The notes: generated from the sequence alone by a model not told the origin. A stretch of DNA of 64,000 nt from Pholiota molesta (GCA_014925825.1 JACGCK010000004.1:1054001-1118000), one strand, 5' to 3'. Shown: positions 13,902 through 24,172, counted from the first letter of the stretch. Numbers and translations: made by a program.

Positions 13902-14068
13902 CGCCTCACTTTATGTAGTTGTATCTCTTGCAATCCTGAGCACTCGACACGAACTAAGAGGTAGCTATGAAGGGTATAAATTCTCGATGAAAGTGAGGTT
14001 CCTGACCCCAACAAAAAAATCTACAACTCACTCCTCGAAAGTACTACACACTCTTCAGCTTCATCGCC

Positions 14069-14627
14069 ATGGCCAACGTATTCTTCTATGAGCCCTTCTA
14101 CGACTTTGAGCGCCTTATTAATCAAGCGCTCTCACCACGCACCGAGACGGCAAATGCCGCTCCAAATCAACAACACTTGGTTGACGGAGCGGTGAGATCC
14201 TTTAAACCAAGGTATTATCCCAGAATATGTCTTTTTATATCAACCAAATCTTACATCGTCCCCTTACAGATTGGACCTTCACGAAAATTCGGAGCAAAAC
14301 GTGGTCGCAGCCACCTTCGAGTTCCCAGGTGTCTCGAAGGAGAATATCCAGATCGACGTCCACAACGGCAAACTCACCGTGTCCGCCGAGACGAAGCAGG
14401 CGGATGCCTTCAACGAGAGTGGGTACGCCGTGCGTGAGCGGCGGTTCGGAAAATTTTCGAGGACATTGCAGCTTCCCCTAGGTGTCAAGCTATGTTTCTT
14501 ACTTTACAGCACTTGGATCCAACGCTCACGTACTCTTACTCAGGACAAGGAAATTAAAACATCCATGGAGAATGGCGTGCTCACTATCACCTTCCCTCAG
14601 ACGACACCAGAGCAGGCGCCTAAGTGA
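14069..14627 (+). CDS. Small heat-shock protein (Hsp20), copy 1 plus gene, altered splicing and truncated tail
   Basis: Exon 1 is 14069..14211; a GTATTA...TTACAG intron leads to 14270. The alpha-crystallin domain is clear (ATFEFPGVSKENIQIDVHNG; YAVRERRFGKFSRTLQLP). At the expected second intron (14490..14543) the donor reads CTATGT, whereas the duplicate at about 18.5 kb has GTATGT. The 54-nt intron is a multiple of three and has no stop, so if retained it adds 18 residues before DKEIKTSMENGVLTITF. The gene then stops at TGA 14625-14627 after QAPK, where copy 2 has CGA and continues into an R-I-T-I tail. The I-x-I oligomerisation motif is therefore lost. With retention the product is 166 residues; if spliced, 148. 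Confidence 0.82.
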
Positions 14628-15247
14628 ATCACTATTTCTTGATCGTGAGGTAGAAGATATATAACCACATTATGATACCTTCTCTTACCGGCTTAACATG
14701 CTATACTATTATCACCTTTGTCAGTGCTTTCTATATTGGAAATGTAATTTTAATGCCGAATACCTCATTTAACAAATTAAGCGCCTAGAGCTGGATTCAA
14801 GCAAAAAAATGGAATATAGAGGAAGATCTTTGATTATAGCAGTTACAAATAAATCTACAACTATGGATGTTGTTAGAATCGCGCTGACATGCTGCTGATG
14901 TCACATGTGTGACGGAGAGACTGTGAGACGCGAGGGAGGAAACTGCTGGTATTAACCAGGTTGCGAATAGGGGTACAGAATACTGTAATTACTATATATA
15001 TGGTTTATGGCAAGTTTATGGGACTGATCGGCGGAAGGAGTGGCTGCGTAACTATTATGAAAGGAAAGAGATGTCCATAGAAGAAAGGAATGTCTGTAGA
15101 AGGAATGAGAGGAGGGATATCGTGACAGATGTCTAATCACAAACACCTCCAAATCCATAAAGGAGTGCCTGTTAACAATAAACTCGAGAGACAGCCTTAT
15201 GTATCAAATACTCGTAGATTTAACAAAATTCAAAAGGTGGCACAAAA

Positions 15248-15772
15248 TCAAGCATTGCGTGTTTCCCACAAGGTAACTTCGCTGTCAGGTTCGCCTGGCT
15301 CGCGTCTTATGTTCACGGTTTCAACTTTACCAAGAAAGGTCATGTTTCCATAGAATGCCTGCATAGGTGACGCCAGTACAGGATTTGTTGATTGTGCGTG
15401 GGCGTGCCACCGTGAAGGCCTTTCGTTGCGCTGGAAATTATGGTCGATATTGCCCCAGATTACCTGCTTAGTAGGTGCCACTGCATGGATTGTCGATTGA
15501 GCATCCGAACATTCGTCCCTCTGGAGTTTATTGTCAGAGCTGTCACCGTATGCCTGCTTAGTAGGTGCCACTGCAGGGTTTGTCGATCGAGCATCCGAAC
15601 ATTCGTTGCTCTGGGATTTAATACCATAATCATATGGGGGCGGTTGGTCGTTATCGTTTGTGGAATCCTTAGTCTTCAATCGGAAAAGATCTTTCAAGGC
15701 GGTCATGATGTGCATGTTCTGGTAGATCACAAAAAAATCAGCTTCCTTCATGTATGGAGATATATAGAACAC
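15248..15772 (-). CDS. Hypothetical protein with ~30-residue repeats
   Basis: A single open frame of up to 174 residues; the more likely start is the internal MTALKDLFRLKTKD. A PPPY motif (DQPPPYDYG), of the kind bound by WW domains, precedes three imperfect units of about 30 residues: NECSDARSTNPAVAPTKQAY…, DECSDAQSTIHAVAPTKQVI… and a diverged third ending MQAFYGNMTF. The C-terminus reads VETVNIRREPGEPDSEVTLW. No domain is recognised. It lies in the extra segment of duplication copy 1, between the Hsp20 pair and the BUD6 fragment. Copy 2 keeps a similar flank (compare 15129 and about 18.87 kb) but lacks the ORF. Expression is unproven. Confidence 0.45.
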   Translation of the reverse strand: MFYISPYMKEADFFVIYQNMHIMTALKDLFRLKTKDSTNDNDQPPPYDYGIKSQSNECSDARSTNPAVAPTKQAYGDSSDNKLQRDECSDAQSTIHAVAPTKQVIWGNIDHNFQRNERPSRWHAHAQSTNPVLASPMQAFYGNMTFLGKVETVNIRREPGEPDSEVTLWETRNA

Positions 15773-16643
15773 ATACGATGATTATATCAGGGAGTAGAGT
15801 AGTTGGGATAGATGGGTTGCAAGTTTGTACTAGTGATTGAGCAAGATCGCCCCGCCTTTTATCTGCACTTTCTCCAATGCTGTTGCCTTTTGTGTGCCAT
15901 TCAATTACTCAAGGTTGACTCAAGAGCTCAAAGCGCTCAATCTTTATGTTGCCTTAGATACACTGGGCCCACACCTTGACAATCATTCCAGGGCCATTAT
16001 TCAATATTGTGGGTGCCATGGTCCCGTATAGGATTAGATCTCACAAACCCTACTAGTAAATTTGGGCCACCATAGGTACTCAAATTTTTACTGACTTAGG
16101 CAGGCAAATTTCAGGTGTTTTCGGCGTCCTATACAGAAATTTGGGCGTTTTTTCTGGGCTCAGAAGACCTGATAATGCTGCGAGAGGGCCACACACGAAA
16201 ATCCTGATTAGTGAGTGGCAATCATCCTCATAATAACAAAGACATATTCATTATCATTTAAGCATTTCCTTTGTACATACTAATTGTCTACTGTGCGATA
16301 CACTGATATTATCAGATGAGTGAATGCCATGGCACACGAGAGCGCATGTCTTAATCAAAGAAAGCTGTTGATCGTCTCTATAATTCCAAGTGGAAGAATG
16401 GACATGCTTCAGTGGGTCAATCTGGATCTAGGAATTCAACTCAGATGTCTGGCGGAAGAAGAAGAAGAACAACAACCCCCACCGTTGCTGCTGTCCCGCT
16501 CTCTCAGCCTTCTGTCCACTTTGTAACAATTGTAACAAGCAATGCGCCCACTGCCGCCTACGCGAAATATCTTCTCACGAATGGGATAGCGGAACAATAG
16601 ACCTGGTCCTCCCATTTCCATTCCCTTCCTCCGTGCTCACACT
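15773..16643. other. Non-coding spacer leading into the BUD6 fragment
   Basis: AT-richer sequence with no supported gene. From about 16320 to 16600 it resembles the region 5' of BUD6 at 19.19-19.46 kb (shared blocks such as GATCGTCTCTATAAT and GGGATAGCGGAAC), so it is the duplicated BUD6 upstream region. Confidence 0.6.
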
Positions 16644-16876
16644 ATGTCCCGCGTAGCGCAGTCTTCGCGACCTTCACAAGCGAACGGACACCCTTCTTGC
16701 CGGGACAACAACTCCATTTCATCCACCACCTCGGGATCAGCGCGTGGCGAGCGAATAAGCACGAAACACGCTCAGTAAGGGCCCTTGGGTGACGAGTCGG
16801 GCTGATCCCTTTCGTTGTAGCCGGCAGTGGAGTCTTGCAGTAACGCTACTTTTGGTCTCTATCAAACAACTACTCG
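16644..16876 (+). pseudogene. BUD6: Truncated 5' fragment of BUD6
   Basis: ATGTCCCGCGTAGCGCAGTC at 16644 repeats the start of BUD6 at 19500, including exon 1, the intron with GTAAGGGCCCTTGGG donor side, and the beginning of exon 2 up to CTCGAAGCGTTAAC. At about 16876 the match ends and the left end of Hsp20 duplication copy 2 begins. This junction marks the breakpoint of the tandem duplication. The fragment carries indels relative to the full gene and cannot encode the Bud6 body. Confidence 0.88.
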
Positions 16877-17067
16877 AAGCGTTAACTCCATAAACATCGC
16901 GATGTGGATGGCTGTCGCGTTATAACCATATGGTATGAAACTATACTCCAAATACAAATCCATTCAACAAACTACGAGTTACAAAGATTCCGAAAAGAGT
17001 CCTAAAGAATACAAATCATGGGAATGGAGCTGTGTGTAAAAGCAGTGGATCAAAGGTACACAAAATT

Positions 17068-17646
17068 TCAAGCAATAGTAATGCGCTTGGGCGTTAGCTC
17101 TGGCGTTGTTTTCGGGAAGGTTACCGTCAAAACGCCGTTGTCCATGGAGGCTTTGATTTCCTCGTCCTACAAAGTAGATATTAGCAATTGTTCATCGGAA
17201 CATATCAACGAAGAGCATACCTTGATAACCTGGGGAAGTTGGAGAGTGCGCGAGAACTTGCCGAATTGGCGTTCGCGCACTGCGTACCCGTTGTCCTCGA
17301 AGTCGCTGGACTGCTTTGTTTCCGCAGCGACTGTGAGGCGCCCATTGTGCACGTCGATCTGGATGTTTTCCTTCGAGACACCTGGGAACTCGAAGGTGGC
17401 GGTCACCAGATTCTTTTCCTTGTCCTCATGGAGGTCCATTCTTTACAGCTCCTGTTAGTTTGTTGTTCCGGCTGGCTGATATTTTACAGCGTGAGCTCAC
17501 CTTGGTTTGAAGGAGCGCACAGCGCCTTCGACGTTGTTGCGCTGTTGCACTTGGTTCGAGTTTCTCGCTTGGCGAGGGCCTGACAGCGCTTCGTCAACTA
17601 GACGCTCAAAGTCGTAGAATGGCTCGTAGAAGAAGATGTTGGACAT
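17068..17646 (-). CDS. Small heat-shock protein (Hsp20), copy 2 minus gene
   Basis: Model complement(join(17068..17166,17221..17440,17501..17646)), 154 residues, all introns GT-AG. It is the duplicate of the gene at 13058-13638, with the same alpha-crystallin domain. The C-terminus reads RITIA, a standard I-x-I anchor; copy 1 has RINIA. Exon 2 differs by LPQVIK versus LPQGIK at its end. Expected to be a cytosolic ATP-independent chaperone induced through the shared heat-shock elements. Intact as read. Confidence 0.92.
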
Positions 17647-17769
17647 AGTGCTTGAGTTTGTAACGCGGTTTTTGGATTGTGAGTGAAGCTGAAGTGCTTG
17701 GGTGATTAATTACTTTGCTGGAGCTACGGTCAATGAGCAAGCTTGCATTTATACCTCTGGCAGGGCGCC

Positions 17770-17909
17770 GAAATTTCGAGAACAGCTAGGATGCTACGTA
17801 TGCATTCCGCGTCTTTCGAGAAGCGTACAGAAATAGACGCGCGTCTATGTTTGGCGCGGCGTATGCAACTTACTTGCCGTTTTTGGAACACTGCTATTCT
17901 GGAAAATTC
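17770..17909. promoter_or_regulatory. Two heat-shock elements, copy 2
   Basis: The same two perfect three-unit elements as in copy 1, at 17770..17782 (GAAatTTCgaGAA) and 17897..17909 (TTCtgGAAaaTTC), in the shared promoter of the divergent Hsp20 pair. Confidence 0.85.
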
Positions 17910-18076
17910 CGCCTCACTTTATGTAGTTGTATCTCTTGCAATCCTGAGCACTCGACACGAACTAAGAGGTAGCTATGAAGGGTATAAATTCTCGATGAAA
18001 GTGAGGTTCCTGACCCCAACAAAAAAATCTACAACTCACTCCTCGAAAGTACTACACACTCTTCAGCTTCATCGCC

Positions 18077-18645
18077 ATGGCCAACGTATTCTTCTATGAG
18101 CCCTTCTACGACTTTGAGCGCCTTATTAATCAAGCGCTCTCACCACGCACCGAGACGGCAAATGCCGCTCCAATCAACAACACTTGGTTGACGGAGCGGT
18201 GAGATCCTTTAAACCAAGGTATTATCCCAGAATATGTCTTTTTATATCAACCAAATCTTACATCGTCCCTTACAGATTGGACCTTCACGAAAATTCGGAG
18301 CAAAACGTGGTCGCAGCACCTTTGAGCTCCCAGGTGTCTCGAAGGAAAATATCCAGATCGACGTCCACAACGGCAAACTCACTGTGTCCGCCGAGACAAA
18401 GCAGGCGGATGACTTCAACGAGAGTGGGTATGCCGTGCGTGAGCGGCGGTTCGGAAAATTCTCGAGGACGTTGCAGCTTCCCCAAGGTGTCAAGGTATGT
18501 TTCTTATTTACAATACTTGGATTTCAACGCTCACGTACTCTTACTCAGGACGAGGAATTAAAGCATCCATGGACAATGGCGTGCTGACTATCACTTTCCC
18601 CAAGACGACCCCAGAGCAGGCGCCTAAGCGAATTACTATTTTATG
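18077..18645 (+). pseudogene. Small heat-shock protein (Hsp20), copy 2 plus gene, frameshifted as read
   Basis: Starts MANVFFYEPFYDFERLINQAL like copy 1. Relative to copy 1 it lacks one A in exon 1 (GCTCCAATCAAC versus GCTCCAAATCAAC, about 18172), one C in exon 2 (GCAGCACCTTTGAG versus GCAGCCACCTTCGAG, about 18317), and one A in exon 3 (GAGGAATTAAAG versus AAGGAAATTAAA, about 18555). Each breaks the frame. In contrast its second donor is a normal GTATGT (about 18496), and its 3' end continues past the copy 1 stop to an R-I-T-I tail. It is therefore either a pseudogene or a good gene read with three missing bases. Confidence 0.75.
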
Positions 18646-18845
18646 ATTGCGCAGTAGCAGATATATATCCACATTATGATACCTTCTCTTACGAGCTTAT
18701 TATAACATACCGTACTACTGTAATCTTCATCAGTACTGATATTGGAAATGTAAATTTCATGCCTCATGCCTCATACAACAAATTAAGCGCCCACGAGCCG
18801 GATTTAAGCAAACATTGAAATACAGAGTAAGATCTATAAACATAA

Positions 18846-19499
18846 CTACTACGAACAATGCCATAATCATGAATGTCTAATTGTGAACACCCTAGGTCCA
18901 TATGGGAATTGCTGTGAACAATTAACTTGTGGAAGAGGCATGAGATGAAGGACAGTTGGCCGGATAGGTTGATCATCTCATTGAAGACTGGCGTCTAGAT
19001 GGTGAGTGTCTTGAGGCGAGCGATCTTCTCGATGAGTTGAATCCTCCCAAAATCCTCGACTTTACTTCGTGGCCAGTAGCGCGGGTGATCGGCCGTCTCT
19101 GGTAATGTGAAGAGCAGATATTCCAACATACGACATGTAACTTTTGTTTTTATTGCCATTGGGCAGTTGTTTGGGGGGTAGAAGTGTTCGGAGCGATGGA
19201 GGCAAAGACGCGCTTTCTGCAGAGATGAGGGAATTCATGGCACATTGACACAAGAGCGCATGTTCTAACCAAAGAAAGATGTGGGTCATCCTGGGCAACG
19301 GTATCAAAGATCGTCTCTATAATCTCAAGTGGAGTAATGGAGATGCCTCAGCTGGGTCCATGCAGGGATTTGACTGGATGTCCGGAGGAAGAAATGGGCC
19401 AAATGCCGCCATCAACTATGGGATTCTCACGGGTGGGATAGCGGAACGATAGACCCTGTCCTCTCTCTTTTCCACTCCTTCCTCCTCCGTGCTCACACT
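18846..19499. other. Non-coding spacer and BUD6 upstream region
   Basis: No supported gene. The first part resembles the 3' flank of copy 1 (CAAATTAAGCGCCC at about 18780, then ATGTCTAATTGTGAACAC similar to 15129). The last 300 bp are the duplicated BUD6 5' region. Presumed to hold the BUD6 promoter. Confidence 0.5.
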
Positions 19500-22400
19500 A
19501 TGTCCCGCGTAGCGCAGTCTTCGCAGCCTTCACAAGCGAATGGACACCCTTCTCGCCGGGACAACAACTCCATTTCATCCACAACTCGGGATCAGCGCGC
19601 GGCGAGCGAGGAAGCACGAAACACCCCTCAGTAAGGGCCCTTGGGCTGTGGTTGAGGAGTCGGGCTGATTCCTTTCGTTGCAGCCGGCAGTGGAGTCTGC
19701 AGTAACGCGACTTTTGGTCTCTATCAAACAACTGCTCGAGGCGCTAACGTTATGGAGTCAACTGAGGATGGACGAGGAAGGGGTCAGCAATGTTTATGTT
19801 CGCTTGGGCAATGACTTCAATTCAGCGGTGGCAGCCTTTGCACAATTCAACATTGAAATGAAGTAAGTTTTTTTATATTCTGTATGCTTGTTGCTGATGG
19901 TGGATATATTGTCAAGTGAGCTGCTAACGGTGCCAGAGGATCTGCGGAATGTTTTGGAGCAGTGTCTAGCGGAGGAAGCCACGCCGGAGCATCTCGAGCT
20001 CTACCTACCGACTGTTCGCCAAATTATCACCAATCTCCTGCAAGGGCTTCGAGGAAAGCAGTCTATCTACCGCAGGATTGTGTCGGATCATCGACATAGA
20101 TCTGGGAATTCTGACACTGACCGCACTTCACGTAGCAGTGCCTCTGCGGCGCGCCGCGAGGGCCATCGTTCTCAAGGGTCTCAACAAGGCACAGATATTG
20201 AAAGAGGGGAAAGCGATGGTATGAGCCGTCGCAGCGGCCAGTCATACTCGAGAGGGAGGGCGTCTCAAATAGCTGAATCGTCTAGAGGGAACGAATTTGT
20301 CGGGGGATTTGCTCCAACCATTGCGGAGCACCCAACTGGCCAGAGCGAGCGTTCGCCCGATCTTCAACGATCGCAGTCCAATGAGCCCTTCGCTTCTTCC
20401 CAACGGCGGTCGAGAGAGGAGGTTCTACCATGCCACAGCGTCTTCCTCTCCGTCCAGCTTCAGTACGCCATTGCATACGCCGTTGCAAGAGGCGCAGGAA
20501 TTGCCAAATACAAACATGCGAAGTACAGCGCCACCTACAGAAGACATACCATCAAATCAACGCCCAACATCACCTCCACTTGTCCCAGCCAACGTCACAC
20601 GTTATTCCCTTGTCGACAAGCCTGTCGAGAATCACCAAATCTTGCGCCAATTATTTCAGTCGAACCTTCAAGTCCTCAATATGCCATGAATGGAACTGCA
20701 TCTCCACCGCCTCCGGAAACCCCACCTATCGACCCCCCTCCTGCCGTCGCACAGTCATTAGCCGCCTTGAAATCTAATGATGTTCTGCTTGAACGCCGCG
20801 CGTCAAAACGATTTTCGATATATAACATCTCTAAGATGACCGGAGCATCGACTACCCGAGAACGATCCATACGGGGGTCTAATCATCCAAACCGACGATC
20901 TTTAGCAGCTACCGGAAATCTCACTCCAAATGAATTGGCCGTCTTGACGAAGTGGACGACGAGGAGACTGAAAGACCACCTGAGACGCCGGAGAGAGTCA
21001 GGCGCATGATTTCTCGTTCGAATACTCCAGACAAGCGAGCCCCAGCTGTGCCACCTTTACCCACAACGCCCGCGAGAACGCCCGAGCCAACGCCAATGGT
21101 AGCGCAATCTGTCTCTGCTGGCGACCAATCTCCAATTGACCCTTCTCGGATAACGATATTCCTACAGCTGGGACGAGAAGTGAAGAAGGTTGTGGTGGAG
21201 CCTGGTATCACCTTTGCTTCTCTGCGGGTTCTTTTCGTCGACAAATTCTCGTACAATCCGGGCCTGGATAATTTCCCTGCGATATACATCCGCGATCCTT
21301 CGAGTCTCGTACAGTACGAGCTCGAGGATACGGACGATGTCAAGGAGAAATGTCTCTTGTCACTGAATATTGAACGTGCGTACATTGCTTACAATCTTTG
21401 TGCTACCAAATGCTGATATGCTTATGGCTATACATAGCTCTGGATCAAATCAAGCAACACATTGATGCTCAAATATCAAATCTATCCAACGATATCAAAG
21501 AGCTGAGATCGGCTGTCACGTCCAACAATCGCCATTCGTCCCATTTCCCAGATATCACAGCTCAGCCCTTGGCCGAGAGCACTCCAGCCGCTAGGCCAAC
21601 CGATCGACAGTTCCTTCATGGCGCCCGTCGAGTGTCTGTGTTCATGGGCGGCTCGAACTCGTCGTTCATGTCACAAGCGGTCCCACCATGCCAAACATGC
21701 CGCCGATCCAGTCGCAGATGACCGGCCAGTCGCTGCAGCCCCAGATGACCGGCGGCTCGGTGCTGTCCGAGTACACCAGCCGCGTGGTGACCGATCTGAA
21801 GACGCAGTTCGACGAGGTGCAGAACCTGCGGCGCGACCTGGGCATCATGCGGCAGCTGTACACCAAGTTCATGACGTCGACGAAGGAGTCGCTCGGCGCG
21901 CTGCGCACGCAGACGCAGAACGTGAAGGCGCTCGCGACGTCGAACGTGGGCGGCGCGCGCGCGTACATCGACTCGGGGAAGAAGAAGCTGGACGTGCGCA
22001 GCCAGAACGTGCTCACGGAGGTGGAGAAGCTGCAGGACATCATCGAGAGCGTGAAGGACGACGTGATCAAGCGGCACGTCACGCCGAACGCGATGTACTT
22101 CAAGAACATCAAGAAGGACATGGACGCGATCGCCGCCGAGCTCGCGAGCCTGTCCGAGCACATCAACACGATCAAGCCGATGTGGAAGAAGACGTGGGAG
22201 GAGGAGCTGCAGAACATCGTCGAGGAGCAGCAGTTCCTCACGCACCAGGAGGAGTTCCTCAGCGACCTGCTGGAGGACTACAAGGCGATGGTCGAGGTGT
22301 ACGGCCACGTCGAGAAGGTCATCACGCTGCGCAAGCCGAACGGCGTCGGGCGCGTGAGGAACACGGGGCGCAGCTTCCGCCCGCCGCCGCGCGAGGAGGG

Positions 22401-22717
22401 GCACGACGGCTGAGCACGGTGATGCTCGAGATCAAGGGCGCCGCGGCGGTCGACCCGGAGCGGCGGCTCAAGGCGATCGAGGCAAGCCAGAAAAACCGGG
22501 AGAAGGACCTCGCGGCGCGCACGGACGACCTGCAGCTGGAGATCCAGGACTTTGTGAGCCAGAAAAAGCTGAGGCTGACCGGGGGCGCGGAGGAGGTGGA
22601 GAGGGTGCGGCAGAAGAGGAGCGAGATGACGATCAAGGCTATGTTTAATGGGGCGAAACGACGGGGGGCCCGTCGTTTGGTGTTCTGGAGTCGCCGACGT
22701 CGCCTACGCCTCTGTAA
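19500..22717 (+). CDS. BUD6: BUD6/AIP3-like polarity protein, with several apparent frameshifts
   Basis: N-terminal exon 2 (PAVESAVTRLLVSIKQLLE…) and the long coiled-coil C-terminal half (SRVVTDLKTQFDEVQNLRRD…; EVEKLQDIIESVKDD; TRPYLR-like end RQKRSEMTIKAMFNG) are typical of Bud6/AIP3, the actin-nucleation and formin co-activator at sites of polarised growth. The middle is Ser/Pro-rich. A segment REVKKVVVEPGITFASLRVLFVD precedes an intron (about 21375-21437) before LDQIKQHIDAQISN. The coding frame shifts by one base near 19.6, 20.41, 20.62, 20.94, 21.68, 22.41 and 22.65 kb, with no introns to explain these and good coding signal on both sides. The predicted true stop is TAA at 22715-22717, after SPTSPTPL in the shifted frame. 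The absence of in-frame nonsense changes favours sequence error over decay. Confidence 0.78.
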
Positions 22718-23349
22718 TATCGTCTTGGTCGTCTTGGGTGGGCGTATGCTCTGTTCGTGGATGTGAGGTGTTTTGTTTTGTCTATCGACCTTTTGCTGTT
22801 CATTTATTTCTTTTGCTTTCGATTTTCAACTTTCGACTTCTCTGCATACTTTGATTTTGGCTTCTTTCGGATGCCGCGTGCTCATGAACATTGACTGTTT
22901 CTGAATTGTCGTATCCTATGGCCTACTGGGACATTCTTTTTGACCTCGTATTTAGCTCTATAACTTGCATTTTCCGTTTTAATGACCCAATAATGACCTA
23001 TAATTATGAACAGCGCTTAAGCTTGCCATAAGTAATGCAATCATGATGTCTATTGGTTTTTCGCCTCGTTGCACGAGTCAATTATTTTTGGACCTAATAT
23101 GTACATTGCACGAAGCGACTAACATTTTGACGCTAACGTTTTATATGAAGTGGCACAAATTTTAGTAGAGACTGTAAGACTGTTTGGATTATCTGAAGAT
23201 AGTGGAACAATGGGTCGAGCATCTATCTCGTGGGATATGGTACATGATTTGGATTCCGAAAGCGATCGATAGCAAGAAAGAGAGACTGAACGAGGAGAGA
23301 ACGTGTATGTATGAAGGGCAAATCAAGGATAATCAGGATAATGGACTAA
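22718..23349. other. Intergenic, 3' of BUD6
   Basis: T-rich then AT-rich non-coding sequence; likely the BUD6 3' UTR and terminator region. No RNA gene or repeat was identified. Confidence 0.5.
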
Positions 23350-23659
23350 TCAGGCGCTCGGCTTTTCCACCTTGGCGCTGTCTTCAGTAATGGGAGTGAC
23401 AGTTGTGGTCGATTTGCCGCCTACGAGAGAGCGGAGCGACTTGGCTTTGTTCGAAAGGTCACCACGCCATCGCAGAGGATGGGAGCGTCCACTAGGGAGA
23501 TTACTGCGCATGAGCCATACAATCCAAGTATCGATTGTCCGGGGCCACACACCTGGTTTTACTTGGACTGGAAGGACTCTTCGGGGGCTCTCCAGGCAGA
23601 CGAACGCGCCGAGGCGTCATCACGATGTAGGATACGTCGAATGGTAGGTTGAACGCCAT
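23350..23659 (-). CDS. Small hypothetical basic protein (82 aa)
   Basis: Model complement(join(23350..23491,23553..23659)). The 61-bp intron has GTGTGT...CCTAG borders and the exons join in frame. The protein begins MAFNLPFDVSYIVMTPRRVR, is Ser/Pro/Lys-rich (LPGEPPKSPSSPSK), and ends in a Thr/Lys/Glu tail. No domain or signal peptide was identified. It is a short gene that could be missed by automated callers. Support rests on splice borders, codon continuity and non-random composition. Confidence 0.5.
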
Positions 23660-24172
23660 TGGTGGTAAGTAGTCGCAGTCGCAAGTAGGGTGCTAATGGA
23701 TGCGATAAAAGAAGGCTAGCAGAGCTCCTGGCCAGTTTGCGTTCTTTATACGGCTGAGAGTCGTGCCACAGTGGCTGCTAGGTGGCGGAAGCACCGAAGT
23801 GCGGAAGAGGCGGAGAGGAAGAGAAGGTGAGAGTTAAAGGTAAAGAGAAAATTTGCTGTCTCGGCGAAAGTCTATTGTACAGGATACCATTGTCCCAGGC
23901 CATACTTATGCCGGTCGACAAGGGCCCAGCATTTGCAGAGAACAATGCCGTAAGATGAGGGTGTGGGTAAAACTTTGGAAGGGATGCTGAAAGTGGTGCT
24001 ATAATTGGATTGGTGATCATCGATCAGCATCTTATCTGATAAACCGGTGACCCGGGTACAACAAAAAAATCATGAAACCTCCTGGGGTCGGGACAGCTTT
24101 CGTCATTCAAAATGAAATCAAACCCCCAAAGCTTTTTCTTGATATGCCAGATCACTCAATGTCCTCTATTTA
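23660..24172. other. Shared upstream region of the small gene and PAN6
   Basis: About 510 bp between divergent starts. The minus-strand open frame within (24020-23778) has no recognisable sequence and is not called. Likely a bidirectional promoter. Confidence 0.4.

Larger units (their letters stand above)
12895..14840. repeat. Hsp20 duplication, copy 1
   Basis: This segment matches 16896..18840 at an offset of 4.00-4.02 kb. It contains a divergent pair of small heat-shock genes and their shared promoter. The stretch from about 13.24 to 14.17 kb is almost identical to its partner, while the outer ends carry scattered substitutions and indels. Copy 1 is followed by extra sequence (14.84-16.3 kb) not present at the same place in copy 2, then by a BUD6 5' fragment. 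Confidence 0.95.
16896..18840. repeat. Hsp20 duplication, copy 2
   Basis: Second copy of the segment at 12895..14840. The promoter and the proximal exons are essentially base-identical to copy 1, including both heat-shock elements, whereas the two 3' ends differ by many substitutions and single-base gaps. It is flanked on the left by the BUD6 fragment and on the right by the complete BUD6 locus. Confidence 0.95.

Noticed and set aside
13735..14091. 118-codon plus-strand open frame between the Hsp20 genes, repeated at 17743-18099
   Set aside because: It spans the promoter, TATA box and heat-shock elements and overlaps the true Hsp20 start in another frame. Its identity in both copies reflects DNA duplication only.
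21616..22766. Long overlapping open frames on both strands across the BUD6 C-terminal half
   Set aside because: GC-rich coiled-coil coding sequence leaves the other frames open. The sequences in those frames are Arg/Ala/His-rich and low in complexity; the coiled coil in the third frame is the real product.
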